Shown here: in pieces, positions 27,466-36,346 of the stretch
Layout of the letters: every line of letters starts with the position of its first letter
Position numbering within the stretch: the stretch's first letter is position 1
DNA from: Candidatus Termititenax sp.
GTDB lineage: Bacteria > Margulisbacteria > Riflemargulisbacteria > GWF2-35-9 > DYQY01
Length of the DNA stretch: 64,000 bases
NCBI GenBank assembly: GCA_020719045.1
Contig: DYQY01000007.1
Span: forward strand, 1 to 64,000
Reading direction: 5' to 3'
Notes under the pieces: generated by a model
What the model was told of the DNA's origin: nothing
The model's database searches: none
The model's input: only the letters and a program-made list of their open reading frames with translations
Translations under genes and position numbers: made by a program

Positions 27466-28211
27466 TGAGCAACAACTTAGTCGTAGGCAAGAACGCAGTA
27501 TTGCAACTGCTTCTTACTGGACAGAAAACACACCAATTACTCATTAACAGAAGCTCAAAAAGTGATGAACGTATTGCGACAATAATTGAAATAGCAGAAG
27601 GAAACAATATACCTTACCGTTTTGTTGAACAAAAAGACCTTGATGTAAAATGTAGAAATGTAAAACACCAAGGCATCCTAGCCTACATACCAAAACGACA
27701 ATTTGTAGAAATAGAAGATATTTTAGATTACGCAGAGGAATTAGAAGAACAACCATTTATTCTAATACTAGATGGTATCGAAGACCCTCACAATTTTGGT
27801 TCGATTGCTAGAACAGCTGTTGCAGCTGGAGTTCATGGAATTATTGTTCCTAAAACAAAACAAGCAGAAATAACTCCTATTGTCTCGAAAGTTAGTACTG
27901 GTGCAATCGACCAAATACTAATAGCCAAAGTACCGAACATTGCCAGTGCTATTGAAACTTTAAAAAAGAAAAACGTCTGGATTATTGGTACTGATATGAA
28001 CGCAGAAGTTAGCTACTCAGAGCAAGACTATGACATGGCAGTAGCACTTGTAATTGGAAACGAAGGGAAAGGCATAACTCGACTTGTTAGTGAAAAATGT
28101 GACTTTCTTATAAAAATACCTATTAGTCCTTCTATCGACAGCTTGAATGCGGGCGTCTCTGCTGGTATTATGATTTTTAAAATCAAAGAAATGAGAGACG
28201 AGCTAGGGTAA
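27465..28211 (+). CDS. rlmB: RlmB-type 23S rRNA 2'-O-methyltransferase
   Basis: A 248-residue SPOUT (TrmH family) methyltransferase, probably for Gm2251 of 23S rRNA. An N-terminal L30e-like substrate domain (VVGKNAVLQLL) is followed by the knot motifs DGIEDPHNFGSIARTA, VALVIGNEGKGITR and SIDSLNAGVSAGI. The start overlaps the aminotransferase stop (TAATG). It opens an rlmB-def-fmt run of translation genes. TrmH-family members can differ in target, so the exact nucleotide is inferred. Confidence 0.85.
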   Translation: MSNNLVVGKNAVLQLLLTGQKTHQLLINRSSKSDERIATIIEIAEGNNIPYRFVEQKDLDVKCRNVKHQGILAYIPKRQFVEIEDILDYAEELEEQPFILILDGIEDPHNFGSIARTAVAAGVHGIIVPKTKQAEITPIVSKVSTGAIDQILIAKVPNIASAIETLKKKNVWIIGTDMNAEVSYSEQDYDMAVALVIGNEGKGITRLVSEKCDFLIKIPISPSIDSLNAGVSAGIMIFKIKEMRDELG

Positions 28212-28213
28212 TC

Positions 28214-28699
28214 ATGGCTGAAAAGAAAATACTAACAATTGGAAACCCTTTACTAAAAAAGAAAAGCACAGCAGTAACGTCATTAACTCCTGAAATAAAA
28301 AAAATAATTAAAGATATGACAGATACTATGTATGCTGCTAACGGTTGTGGTCTTGCAGCAATCCAAATCGGAGAACCACTTAGAATTATCCTAGTAGACA
28401 CTAGTGATAAAAGAGATAATCTATGTGTAATGATTAATCCAAAAATCACCAAAAAAGAAGGCGAAATCGTCTTTACGGAAGGATGCTTAAGCGTTCCAGG
28501 ACTAGAAGGTGACGTTATTCGCTACAGCAAAATCACAGTTAAAGGTAAGGATGAAAACTTTAAAGATATCGAAGTTACCGTTGAAGCGTATCCAGCAGTT
28601 GCTTTCCAGCACGAAATAGACCATTTAGAAGGAAAACTGTACATTGATCAAGCAATTGAGGGAACGACAAAATCAATAGATTCTAAAGAAAAGATATGA
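28214..28699 (+). CDS. def: peptide deformylase
   Basis: 161 residues, removing the formyl group from new proteins. All three motifs are intact: GCGLAAIQIG, EGCLSVPG with the metal Cys, and QHEIDHLEGKLY with two metal His and the catalytic Glu. AGGG precedes the ATG. The last codons overlap fmt by four bases, the standard def-fmt pairing in which one enzyme removes what the other adds. Confidence 0.96.
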   Translation: MAEKKILTIGNPLLKKKSTAVTSLTPEIKKIIKDMTDTMYAANGCGLAAIQIGEPLRIILVDTSDKRDNLCVMINPKITKKEGEIVFTEGCLSVPGLEGDVIRYSKITVKGKDENFKDIEVTVEAYPAVAFQHEIDHLEGKLYIDQAIEGTTKSIDSKEKI

Positions 28700-29529
28700 T
28701 TAATAAGCTGTTTTTCTTTGGAACACCTGCTTTCTCCGCTAATATTCTACAAGGCATTATTAACAACAAAATTAAAGTCAGTGGCGTAATTACTGGTCCA
28801 GATAAAAAGCAAGATAGAGGACACGAAACAAAGCCCTCTGAAGTTGCTATTATTGCAAATCAAAACAATATTCCTGTCTTTAAACCTAATAATATTGATG
28901 AACTTAATACTATCCTTAATTGTGAATCGCCTGACCTTTGTTTAGTTATTGCTTACGGCATGATTTTCCCTGCAAATTTAGTCAAAAAATATAACTTCAT
29001 AAACATACACACATCCCTACTGCCAAAATACAGGGGGCCATCCCCTGTTCAATCTTGCCTACTAAATGGTGACACAATGACAGGAGTTACTTTAATGAAA
29101 ATAGGTATCGGAGTAGATGATGGGGATATTATCCATACATCAATAACTCAGATAGAGCCGAACGAAACAGCAGAAGGTCTGTTTAAGAAACTAGAATCTG
29201 CAAGCATAGAGCTACTAACCGAACAACTAAATATAAAAGACAACTGGAAATACACAGAGCAACTGCATAAAGAAGCTACCTTTACCAAAAAAATAAAAAA
29301 AGAAGACGGATTAGTAAATTTACAGACAGATACAACAACTAATATCTTTAATAAATTCAGAGCATATTACCCTTGGCCAGGCATCTATACATTTCAAAAC
29401 GAACAAAGAATTAAAATAACTGAATTGAAGTTAACTGAAGAAAAAATAGAAATAATCTCTGTTCAAAAAGAAGGCAAAAAACCTACATTATACAAAGACT
29501 TTCTAAACTCAAACAAACCTCTCATTTAA
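28696..29529 (+). CDS. fmt: methionyl-tRNA formyltransferase
   Basis: 277 residues, formylating initiator Met-tRNA with 10-formyl-THF. The Rossmann start is FFFGTPAFSANIL; the catalytic NIHTSLLPKYRGPSPVQ supplies Asn and His, and the Asp lies in GVDDGDII. It is about 30-40 residues shorter than common Fmt proteins; the loss is in the C-terminal tRNA-binding domain, which ends at LYKDFLNSNKPLI. The start overlaps def (ATGA). Confidence 0.93.
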   Translation: MINKLFFFGTPAFSANILQGIINNKIKVSGVITGPDKKQDRGHETKPSEVAIIANQNNIPVFKPNNIDELNTILNCESPDLCLVIAYGMIFPANLVKKYNFINIHTSLLPKYRGPSPVQSCLLNGDTMTGVTLMKIGIGVDDGDIIHTSITQIEPNETAEGLFKKLESASIELLTEQLNIKDNWKYTEQLHKEATFTKKIKKEDGLVNLQTDTTTNIFNKFRAYYPWPGIYTFQNEQRIKITELKLTEEKIEIISVQKEGKKPTLYKDFLNSNKPLI

Positions 29530-29531
29530 AT

Positions 29532-29561
29532 TTGTTCAACAGTGGTTATCTATAGTATAAT
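29532..29561 (+). promoter_or_regulatory. leaderless-type promoter of the coiled-coil gene
   Basis: TTGTTC, an 18-base spacer, TATAAT at 29556-29561, then exactly six bases to the ATG. There is no Shine-Dalgarno. Confidence 0.5.
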
Positions 29562-29567
29562 TACACT

Positions 29568-32111
29568 ATGGGAAAAGAAAAAAACATTACTGTAACAGCT
29601 AATGATCAAAACAAAACCATTAGACTTGAAAATCCCAATCTTAAAATAGTCTCTAAACAAGGAGAACAGATCTCCGTCCACAATTTCTTTGAACTGTTTA
29701 ACACAATTGATAGAACAAAAAGAATCAAGAAACAATTAGACAAAGAAATCAGCATGCTAAAAAGAATCAAAATATCCTTCCAAAAGAAACTTAATAAATT
29801 CAAAATAGCAAAACTATTAAGCATTCGAAAGATTAAAGAACAAGAAACTTATCTAATAAAACACTATGAAGAAATAGTTTCTAAAATGAAAAACAAGGCA
29901 CACGAGGAAATATCAGCTCAATTTAATGAATTTAAAAAAGAAATAGCTTCAGAAAAAAATAAAATGATAGAAGAAATAATTATAGAAAATAACATAATTT
30001 CTAAAAACATAAAGAAATCAGAAGAACTCCTTAACAATCAAATATCAGACTTTAGAAACGATATCTACAAGGACAAAAATGAACTTATTAGCGCAGTTGA
30101 AACAAAAACTACTGATTCTCTTAACAGAATTAGTAATGAAAACATTAAACAAGAAAATAAACTAAAATCTGTTGAAGAAAACATAACAAACCAACAGCAA
30201 CAATTAAATAAATACTTTGAACAAATCAAAACTGATACAGTTAAAACAATTCAATCTACTCAAGCAGACACTATTGCAACTATTGATTCTAAAAATGAAA
30301 TAATTTCCAAAAAACTCAATTCAATTAATAATTCAATGGCTTCGCTTCAAGAAAAAATGATTAAAGAAATTAATGAAGCTAAAGAAAATGCCTTGCAAGA
30401 AATGGATGACACTGGTACTAGCAGAGAAAACTTCAAAAAATTTACTAAAATAAGTCAAGATTACATAAAAAACAGCATAAGTGGAGCATTAGAAGAAATA
30501 GAAACATTAAAAGATTCGCTAGCTTCTGAACTTACCGCAATAACAACATCAACAACCAAAGCGGTTTCAGACATTTACAACTCAGCTAAAGTTCAAGAAG
30601 AAATAATAAAAGAAGAGCTAACTTCTCTTAAAACAGAGACACAAAACGAACTGCTGGCTTTCTCTACACAAACAAAACAAGATAGCGCAAGCAATTTAAA
30701 AGCTATCCTTCAAAACATAGAAGAATTTAGCCAAGCCACAAAAGAAGAAATAAAAACTTTAACTACAAAATTTGAAAAAGAACAAGATTTAATGCTAAAA
30801 AATTCATACAACGACTTGCTTAGACTACAAGCAAAACTAAAAGAAATAGACAAAACAGAAGAAATAAATGCAATCCATGAAGAATTTAGAGAACTAAAAA
30901 TGCAAAACGAAATAACACTTGAAGACATTAAGTTTGCCAATGAACAAGCGCTAATAAACAGCAAAAATGAACTTATCAATCAAATGGATGAAATTAAATC
31001 AGCGAATACAGAAAGCATAGAAGCCATCAAAGATCAGCTTATAAAACATGAACAATTTTTCTTTAATCAAATAGAACAAAAAGCCCAAAATTTATTAAAC
31101 AACTCCAAAGAAGAGAATAAAAAACAACTTCAAACCGCAGATGCAATTCTTAGTAACCTCAAACAATCAACCGAACAAGAAATTAAAATTATTAAGGATG
31201 AACTTCAAGAAGAAAAACTCAAGCTAGTTGAGGCTGAAATGTCATATTTAGAAGGACTTAAGGTAGAGCTTCTAGAAAAAGCAGAAACACAAATAAACGA
31301 AACAACTACACTCATAGAAAACTTCAAGCTTGCAATAAGTAAATCTCAAGAAGACCTACAAAATAAAAACAAAGAACACTTTAGTCAATTAAAAAATGAT
31401 GCCAATAATAAAATACAAGAGCAACTAAATAACACTCAGCTACACATAGAAACTATTAAACAAGAATCAATTAGAAGCATTAATGAAGTAACACAAGGAA
31501 TTGAAGATGAACAAAAAGCACTAAGCAAGATAATTATTCAGGTAAAAACAATCAAAACTACATTAGAAACTGGTGTATTTGCTGACCTTGAAAATACACT
31601 TAAAACAATTGAATCAATAAAAGAAAACAATGAACAAAACATTAATAGCATAAAACAAGAAAACCTAGCAACTCAACAAGAAAGCATTAAGCAGCTTAAA
31701 ACAATAGTTGAAAGCACAATCGACACACATTTACAAAAAGCTTTAGATAAAATTGACTCACTACAAGATCAGCTTAAAGCTGAAAAAATACAACTTACCG
31801 AATCGAGCATTAAGCTTAACAAACTTCAATCTCAAACACAGCAAGAGCTTTATGAGCAACTTGAAAAAACACTAACAAACGTTAATTCCATCAAAGAAGA
31901 AGCAGAATCTTCCATGAAGCAACTAAAGAGTGAATCTTTTACAGAAATACTTAGCATCAAAAAAGGCTTACACCAAGTTATTTCCTATCTTAAAAAACAA
32001 AGAATACAATCAGAAAAGAAGATACTAACTCCAACCGTAATTACCAAAAAAGAAACTGAAGATAAAGACGAACTAATAAATATGCTACTTAAAGAAGGAC
32101 TAAGTCTATAA
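29568..32111 (+). CDS. long cytoplasmic coiled-coil protein
   Basis: 847 residues, almost all heptad-patterned helix rich in Lys, Glu, Gln, Asn and Ile; no signal peptide, membrane helix or ATPase motif. A short N-terminal head (about residues 1-60) precedes the coil. Phrases such as IKEELTSLKTETQNELLAF and SIKEEAESSMKQLKSE recur loosely at 30-60 residue spacing, suggesting expansion by internal duplication. The C-terminus ends in a small acidic helix. It could be a filament-forming scaffold, or a partner of the convergent operon at 32117-35212. Family unknown. Confidence 0.75.
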   Translation: MGKEKNITVTANDQNKTIRLENPNLKIVSKQGEQISVHNFFELFNTIDRTKRIKKQLDKEISMLKRIKISFQKKLNKFKIAKLLSIRKIKEQETYLIKHYEEIVSKMKNKAHEEISAQFNEFKKEIASEKNKMIEEIIIENNIISKNIKKSEELLNNQISDFRNDIYKDKNELISAVETKTTDSLNRISNENIKQENKLKSVEENITNQQQQLNKYFEQIKTDTVKTIQSTQADTIATIDSKNEIISKKLNSINNSMASLQEKMIKEINEAKENALQEMDDTGTSRENFKKFTKISQDYIKNSISGALEEIETLKDSLASELTAITTSTTKAVSDIYNSAKVQEEIIKEELTSLKTETQNELLAFSTQTKQDSASNLKAILQNIEEFSQATKEEIKTLTTKFEKEQDLMLKNSYNDLLRLQAKLKEIDKTEEINAIHEEFRELKMQNEITLEDIKFANEQALINSKNELINQMDEIKSANTESIEAIKDQLIKHEQFFFNQIEQKAQNLLNNSKEENKKQLQTADAILSNLKQSTEQEIKIIKDELQEEKLKLVEAEMSYLEGLKVELLEKAETQINETTTLIENFKLAISKSQEDLQNKNKEHFSQLKNDANNKIQEQLNNTQLHIETIKQESIRSINEVTQGIEDEQKALSKIIIQVKTIKTTLETGVFADLENTLKTIESIKENNEQNINSIKQENLATQQESIKQLKTIVESTIDTHLQKALDKIDSLQDQLKAEKIQLTESSIKLNKLQSQTQQELYEQLEKTLTNVNSIKEEAESSMKQLKSESFTEILSIKKGLHQVISYLKKQRIQSEKKILTPTVITKKETEDKDELINMLLKEGLSL

Positions 32112-32116
32112 AAAGA

Positions 32117-34018
32117 CTATTCTGTAGGCAGATCACCAGCTCCACTTAATCCTTGGGGTCCTTGACTCAATAATTGCTGCAGCTGCGACATCTGTTCTGG
32201 AGACATTCTACTACCAGCTAGTTGACTACCTTCAGACTCAGCAGGTTTCATAGCATCAAATAAGCCCTTACGAGTAATTTCTTTTCCTTGTTGCACTCCA
32301 ATATAATCCAAGCCCTTTTTGATATCAATAGCAACATCTTCTGCAGATTTACTTCCAACACGAGAATACCTTGGATTATTAGAAGAATCTTTACCATACC
32401 TAATATTCATAAGGTAAGCCAAAATATCATCCTCCTTGCTAAAAATAGTTTCTCCTATCTTAAAAGATTTTAATTGCACACCTTCAGTTTTTAAAAGTTT
32501 CAAAACATCATCTTCAGTAACTTTTGCCTTAAAATCTTTATTACTTTCAGCATTAAATATCCTTGGCTTCTCTGCTAATATTTCGTTTGTCAATTCTACA
32601 GTAAAAACTTCTTCCTGACTCTTAGGTTTGTTATCACCATATTTAGCTTCTATCCTATTAGCCACAAAATGCGCTAATGCCTCTAACTTATCGTACGCAT
32701 TGTCCCAAAACTTCCAGAAATAGTCGTGTGTTTCATTAACTAAAGCAATTATAGACTTCTTTAAATCAAGAATGAACATGCCCATTAATTCCTTATCTCC
32801 AGTAATTGACTTATATATACCCTGATAATATTTTTTAAGTTCAGGATGACTCTCCCAAAAAGCTTTAGACCTTCTTGTATCAAATATATTACTAAAATTT
32901 TTTATTTTATCTTCTGTCCAAAAATCATACTTCCATCCTGGTCGACTAGTAAATTCTATAAAACCTCCAAGCGCCGTTTTATATTTACCTGGGTTATATC
33001 CATTTTCATCAACACCAACTCCAAGAATACTTGGTGTATTTAATTCACCGTTATCGTAAACTATATTAACTACCCAAGAAGCGACTTCACCATCATTCTT
33101 AGTTGACGCTGTTTCAGAAAATGACTTCAAAAAATTTGGTGAAATACGTTTAATGTCTGATGCTTGTGCACCCCAAATATTGCCACCCGATTTCACCCCT
33201 TTAAAAGCTGTTACTGACTCGACAAAACGCACCCATGCCTCACTAGACTTTTTTTGATCCAATCCACCCCAAAATTTAGAAGTACCTATGCCAGACATTA
33301 ATTTATCTACAGCTCCCTTTAATAACTCCTTTTGGTCATTGTTCGCAAATTCTACTATGCTATTAACATTACTAGTACCAATCGCAAGCACCAATAAAGC
33401 AACTCTCTTCTTAAACTCAGGACTACTTATGTTATCCTTAAAACCCAAAATATTAGCTAATTTAGTATAAACTTCTGGTTTCAAATTTACATCTATATAT
33501 TTATCTGGAACAATAACATTATCTGTTGAAGGTTCTGCTTTACTAGCCAACGCACTTGCTTCTGTTGCACCTGCAGCAGCAGCTCCTAGAGTAGTAGAGT
33601 CTGGCATTAAAACTGCTGTTTCAATACCTAACATATCTCTTAAATGATCATCTATTGTTTTACCTGCTTCAGAAAAATTAACTATCCCCTTATTATTACT
33701 AACACCTGTATTTGTTTCTTTATTATATATTGCTGTTTGAAGTGTTGTTTCGGTTATTGGAGATGTAAGTGCAGCTCGAAATTCTGAAAGCCCTTTTGAA
33801 GTAAAAAACTCATCACCACCACCCTCACTGCTCATCAAATCAATAACTTGTGTAAGAAGACTTGAATTACTCTTTAGTATAGTTGCTAATTCAGATATTT
33901 TAGGCTCAATTGCACTAGCGCCAAGGATCTTTGTAGCCAAAACTGTAGTATTCATCGTTCTTGATGAGGTAATTGCAGATAAAGAATTTTGAATATTTGT
34001 ACTATTAATCTCTGTCAT
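32117..34018 (-). CDS. hypothetical protein, last gene of a three-gene operon
   Basis: 633 residues, unrecognised. The first 170 residues are Ser/Thr/Ala-rich and low in charge (start MTEINSTNIQNSLSAITSS). The centre is a globular region with many Trp and Phe (WKYDFWTEDKIKNF, HDYFWKFWDNAYDKLEALAHF). The C-terminal 40 residues are Gln/Ser/Gly-rich (SPEQMSQLQQLLSQGPQG) and probably disordered. No signal peptide or catalytic motif is seen. It follows the 318- and 49-residue genes on the same strand; both large proteins start MTE and have similar polar N-termini, so a shared export route or complex is possible. Confidence 0.7.
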   Translation of the reverse strand: MTEINSTNIQNSLSAITSSRTMNTTVLATKILGASAIEPKISELATILKSNSSLLTQVIDLMSSEGGGDEFFTSKGLSEFRAALTSPITETTLQTAIYNKETNTGVSNNKGIVNFSEAGKTIDDHLRDMLGIETAVLMPDSTTLGAAAAGATEASALASKAEPSTDNVIVPDKYIDVNLKPEVYTKLANILGFKDNISSPEFKKRVALLVLAIGTSNVNSIVEFANNDQKELLKGAVDKLMSGIGTSKFWGGLDQKKSSEAWVRFVESVTAFKGVKSGGNIWGAQASDIKRISPNFLKSFSETASTKNDGEVASWVVNIVYDNGELNTPSILGVGVDENGYNPGKYKTALGGFIEFTSRPGWKYDFWTEDKIKNFSNIFDTRRSKAFWESHPELKKYYQGIYKSITGDKELMGMFILDLKKSIIALVNETHDYFWKFWDNAYDKLEALAHFVANRIEAKYGDNKPKSQEEVFTVELTNEILAEKPRIFNAESNKDFKAKVTEDDVLKLLKTEGVQLKSFKIGETIFSKEDDILAYLMNIRYGKDSSNNPRYSRVGSKSAEDVAIDIKKGLDYIGVQQGKEITRKGLFDAMKPAESEGSQLAGSRMSPEQMSQLQQLLSQGPQGLSGAGDLPTE

Positions 34019-34055
34019 CTATTCTCCCCTTCTAACTTAGTCCTTCGTCACCATT

Positions 34056-34084
34056 CACTTCGGTCACTGAGCGGAGTCGAAGTG
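34056..34084. repeat. palindromic REP-like unit
   Basis: CACTTCG-gtc-ACT-gagcgg-AGT-CGAAGTG forms a near-perfect hairpin directly after the stop codon of the 49-residue gene. Its GAGCGGAGTCGAAG core resembles a repeat I know from intergenic regions of cyanobacteria, Bacteroidetes and other bacteria. It is more GC-rich than its surroundings and has no T-run, so it is not a standard terminator. Confidence 0.55.
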
Positions 34085-34234
34085 CTAGTCCAACCAACTC
34101 ATAATATCTTCAGCAATCCCATCTTCTTTATAAGTAACCACTGTTGATAGATTCTTGCTTTGTCTCTTTTCTTTAACTTCCTTTGTGTGTCTTGGTCCGA
34201 TCTCTTCTTTCACCTGATACTTACTCTTTAACAT
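34085..34234 (-). CDS. 49-residue microprotein between two orphan genes
   Basis: Too short for the ORF track. It has a strong Shine-Dalgarno (GGGGAGG, nine bases before the ATG) and lies 21 bases after the 318-residue gene and before the 633-residue gene, all on the minus strand. The sequence is very basic at first (LKSKYQVKEEIGPRHTKEV) and ends in an acidic amphipathic tail (EDIMSWLD). This polarity is typical of small adaptors or chaperones, but no family is recognised. A REP-like hairpin begins at its stop codon. Confidence 0.6.
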   Translation of the reverse strand: MLKSKYQVKEEIGPRHTKEVKEKRQSKNLSTVVTYKEDGIAEDIMSWLD

Positions 34235-34255
34235 GACCGTTTACCTCCCCTTTAA

Positions 34256-35212
34256 TTAAGCTAACCCAATATTCCATCGTGCAAAACTATCTCCGACTTT
34301 AGTAAACACTTCGCCATTACCAGTTGAATCAAAAACATTCCTTGCCTTATCAAGATCATTTTCTACAATAGCTCCTTTTAAAATAGCAATATCTTCAGCA
34401 CCTAAACCCAACAAAGCTAATTGAGGTTTATATTCAGCTAAAACTCTTGCAATATTACTCTTTTCATTGAGTGCGCTATAAATATCGTTATTAATATTAT
34501 TTTTCATGTTTGTAACAGCTTGCTCCAAGGAATCTCGTTGACATAAAGTTATTGAAACACCTAGTCCTTCTAACAAAGCTGAAATACCCTCAGCCCCAGA
34601 CTCATCACCAGTTGCTATTTTAGCCATTAATGCCTTCAATAATCCCTTTGCTTCCTGTTTTTTCTCATCAGCTTTTTCTGCCATTAATTTAAGCATCTCC
34701 ATCCACATCTGATGATTCTTTTCCATAGCTTCAATTATCATCTTCACTACTTCGCTTCTCGATTCTAATGCTATTTGAAATATTTCCATTATTATTCTAT
34801 TGCTTGCCTCATTCTTTGGATCAAAACTATTAACCAAAAACTGACTTAATCCTGAATATACTTTCTGATCTTCACCTTTTGATAAGTTCGAGACTATTGC
34901 TGTTTTACCTTCTTTATCAACGTTAACATCAGCTGTCTTTATTCCAGCTTTTGCAAGCCTATCTCCTAAATCATTTAATAACTTAGTTGCATTAGGATTA
35001 CTATCCCCAAAAAGAAGATTAGCCAAAATTATCTTTTGCTGGTCTGGAGTCTTTCCTGAAAATGGATTACTTCCACCTTCCCCATCATTACTAGTCTTAA
35101 CACTAAAAGTTACGCCGTTAATAATAACAGTTAATTGTTGTTGAGAAACATTACTAGATTGCCTTGCTTCGTAAGCCTTTGTTGTACTATTAACGCCAAA
35201 TTGTTCAGTCAT
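34256..35212 (-). CDS. hypothetical protein, first gene of a three-gene operon
   Basis: 318 residues, unrecognised. The N-terminal 60 residues are polar and Gln/Ser-rich (TEQFGVNSTTKAYEARQSS) with one short beta stretch (QLTVIINGVTFSVKT). A long charged amphipathic helix follows at about 145-200 (IFQIALESRSEVVKMIIEAM and MWMEMLKLMAEKADEKKQEAK), likely a coiled coil. The C-terminal third is helical. No Sec signal is seen. AAGGGG precedes the ATG. Polar N-terminus plus coiled coil is seen in some type III secretion substrates, but no such system is in the window, so this is only a thought. Confidence 0.7.
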   Translation of the reverse strand: MTEQFGVNSTTKAYEARQSSNVSQQQLTVIINGVTFSVKTSNDGEGGSNPFSGKTPDQQKIILANLLFGDSNPNATKLLNDLGDRLAKAGIKTADVNVDKEGKTAIVSNLSKGEDQKVYSGLSQFLVNSFDPKNEASNRIIMEIFQIALESRSEVVKMIIEAMEKNHQMWMEMLKLMAEKADEKKQEAKGLLKALMAKIATGDESGAEGISALLEGLGVSITLCQRDSLEQAVTNMKNNINNDIYSALNEKSNIARVLAEYKPQLALLGLGAEDIAILKGAIVENDLDKARNVFDSTGNGEVFTKVGDSFARWNIGLA

Positions 35213-35378
35213 TTTATCCCCTTATAAAATCCCACTTATCAATATATCGTAAACCAATCCCAAAAATTCCCACATATTTTCATAAAACAGAAAATATAAA
35301 TATATCACAATATACTTATCTAGTAATTTGCCCAATATTTTGGATTTTAAACATTTCTTCTTGAAAGGCTGCGTGTGG

Positions 35379-35885
35379 CTATTTAGCTAGGGTTGGAACA
35401 AATTCCTTAAAAAAATCCCAAGCATAAACCGTATTTAATAACTTATAAGCAAATGAATTAATTAGGTATGCTCCTATTGGACTTATTGTTATCTTGGATA
35501 CTAACACTAATACAATAAAAATAAGCAATGTCCACTTAAGGAAGTTCAGGACTAGCCCAGCAACATTATTAAAGATACCTACGGGGCTTATTTGGAAAAT
35601 TTTTGTAATCAATCTTCCCCATAGTACAAAAAAAACAAAACTAGCCAAATAGGTCAAAATATACGCCACAAAGCCTGACCAAGAAACGGCAAACTTAAGA
35701 TACTTTGCCATCCATCCATTAACCACTAAGGAATACTTGTTTGCAGCATAGAAAGAAACTATTATTGCCAAGGAGTCAAACAAGATATTAATAAACCCAC
35801 TTACATAGCCTCGATAACTAAAAAATATTAATGCAATAACAACTGCTACATCAATAATATTAATCTTGGCAATAAATTCCATCAT
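35379..35885 (-). CDS. cvpA: CvpA-family membrane protein
   Basis: 168 residues with about four transmembrane segments. The N-terminal IIDVAVVIALIFFSYRGYVSGFI, with the RGYxxG turn, is the CvpA signature. The family is linked to colicin V production in E. coli and often lies beside purine genes, as here: its ATG overlaps the purE stop by one base. The molecular role is poorly known, with an envelope or transport function likely. Confidence 0.88.
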   Translation of the reverse strand: MMEFIAKINIIDVAVVIALIFFSYRGYVSGFINILFDSLAIIVSFYAANKYSLVVNGWMAKYLKFAVSWSGFVAYILTYLASFVFFVLWGRLITKIFQISPVGIFNNVAGLVLNFLKWTLLIFIVLVLVSKITISPIGAYLINSFAYKLLNTVYAWDFFKEFVPTLAK

Positions 35886-36334
35886 TATGAATTCTTCATT
35901 TCCTCTTTATGAGCCAACAATCTTTCCTTCACAGCTGCTTCAGAAACACCAATAATCTGTGCCGCCAAAATAGCTGAATTCGCTGCTCCATTTATTGCTA
36001 CAGATGCAACAGGAACACCTTTTGGCATTTGAACGATAGAATACAATGAATCTACACCACCAAGGTCAGAAGTTTTCATAGGGACACCAATAACAGGAAC
36101 AATACAATGACCTGCAACAACACCTGGAAGGTGAGCTGCTTTTCCAGCTGCAGCAATTATTACTTTATATTTCTTGTGAGCATCTTCTACTAAGCCCATA
36201 ACCTTCTCTGGGTTTCGGTGCGCAGAAGCAACTTCTACTATACTTGTTAATCCAAACTTATCTAACATATCTATACATTCCTGCATAACTGGCATATCTG
36301 AACTACTTCCCATTATAACTAATACATCTTTCAT
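35885..36334 (-). CDS. purE: N5-carboxyaminoimidazole ribonucleotide mutase
   Basis: 149 residues, class I PurE, converting N5-CAIR to CAIR in purine synthesis. The N-terminal GSSSDMPVM phosphate loop, ASAHRNPE with the catalytic His, and AGKAAHLPGVVAG are all present (the usual AGGAAHLPG reads AGKAAHLPG). AAGGAGG precedes the ATG. purK is not in the window. Confidence 0.95.
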   Translation of the reverse strand: MKDVLVIMGSSSDMPVMQECIDMLDKFGLTSIVEVASAHRNPEKVMGLVEDAHKKYKVIIAAAGKAAHLPGVVAGHCIVPVIGVPMKTSDLGGVDSLYSIVQMPKGVPVASVAINGAANSAILAAQIIGVSEAAVKERLLAHKEEMKNS

Positions 36335-36346
36335 TATTTAACCTCC

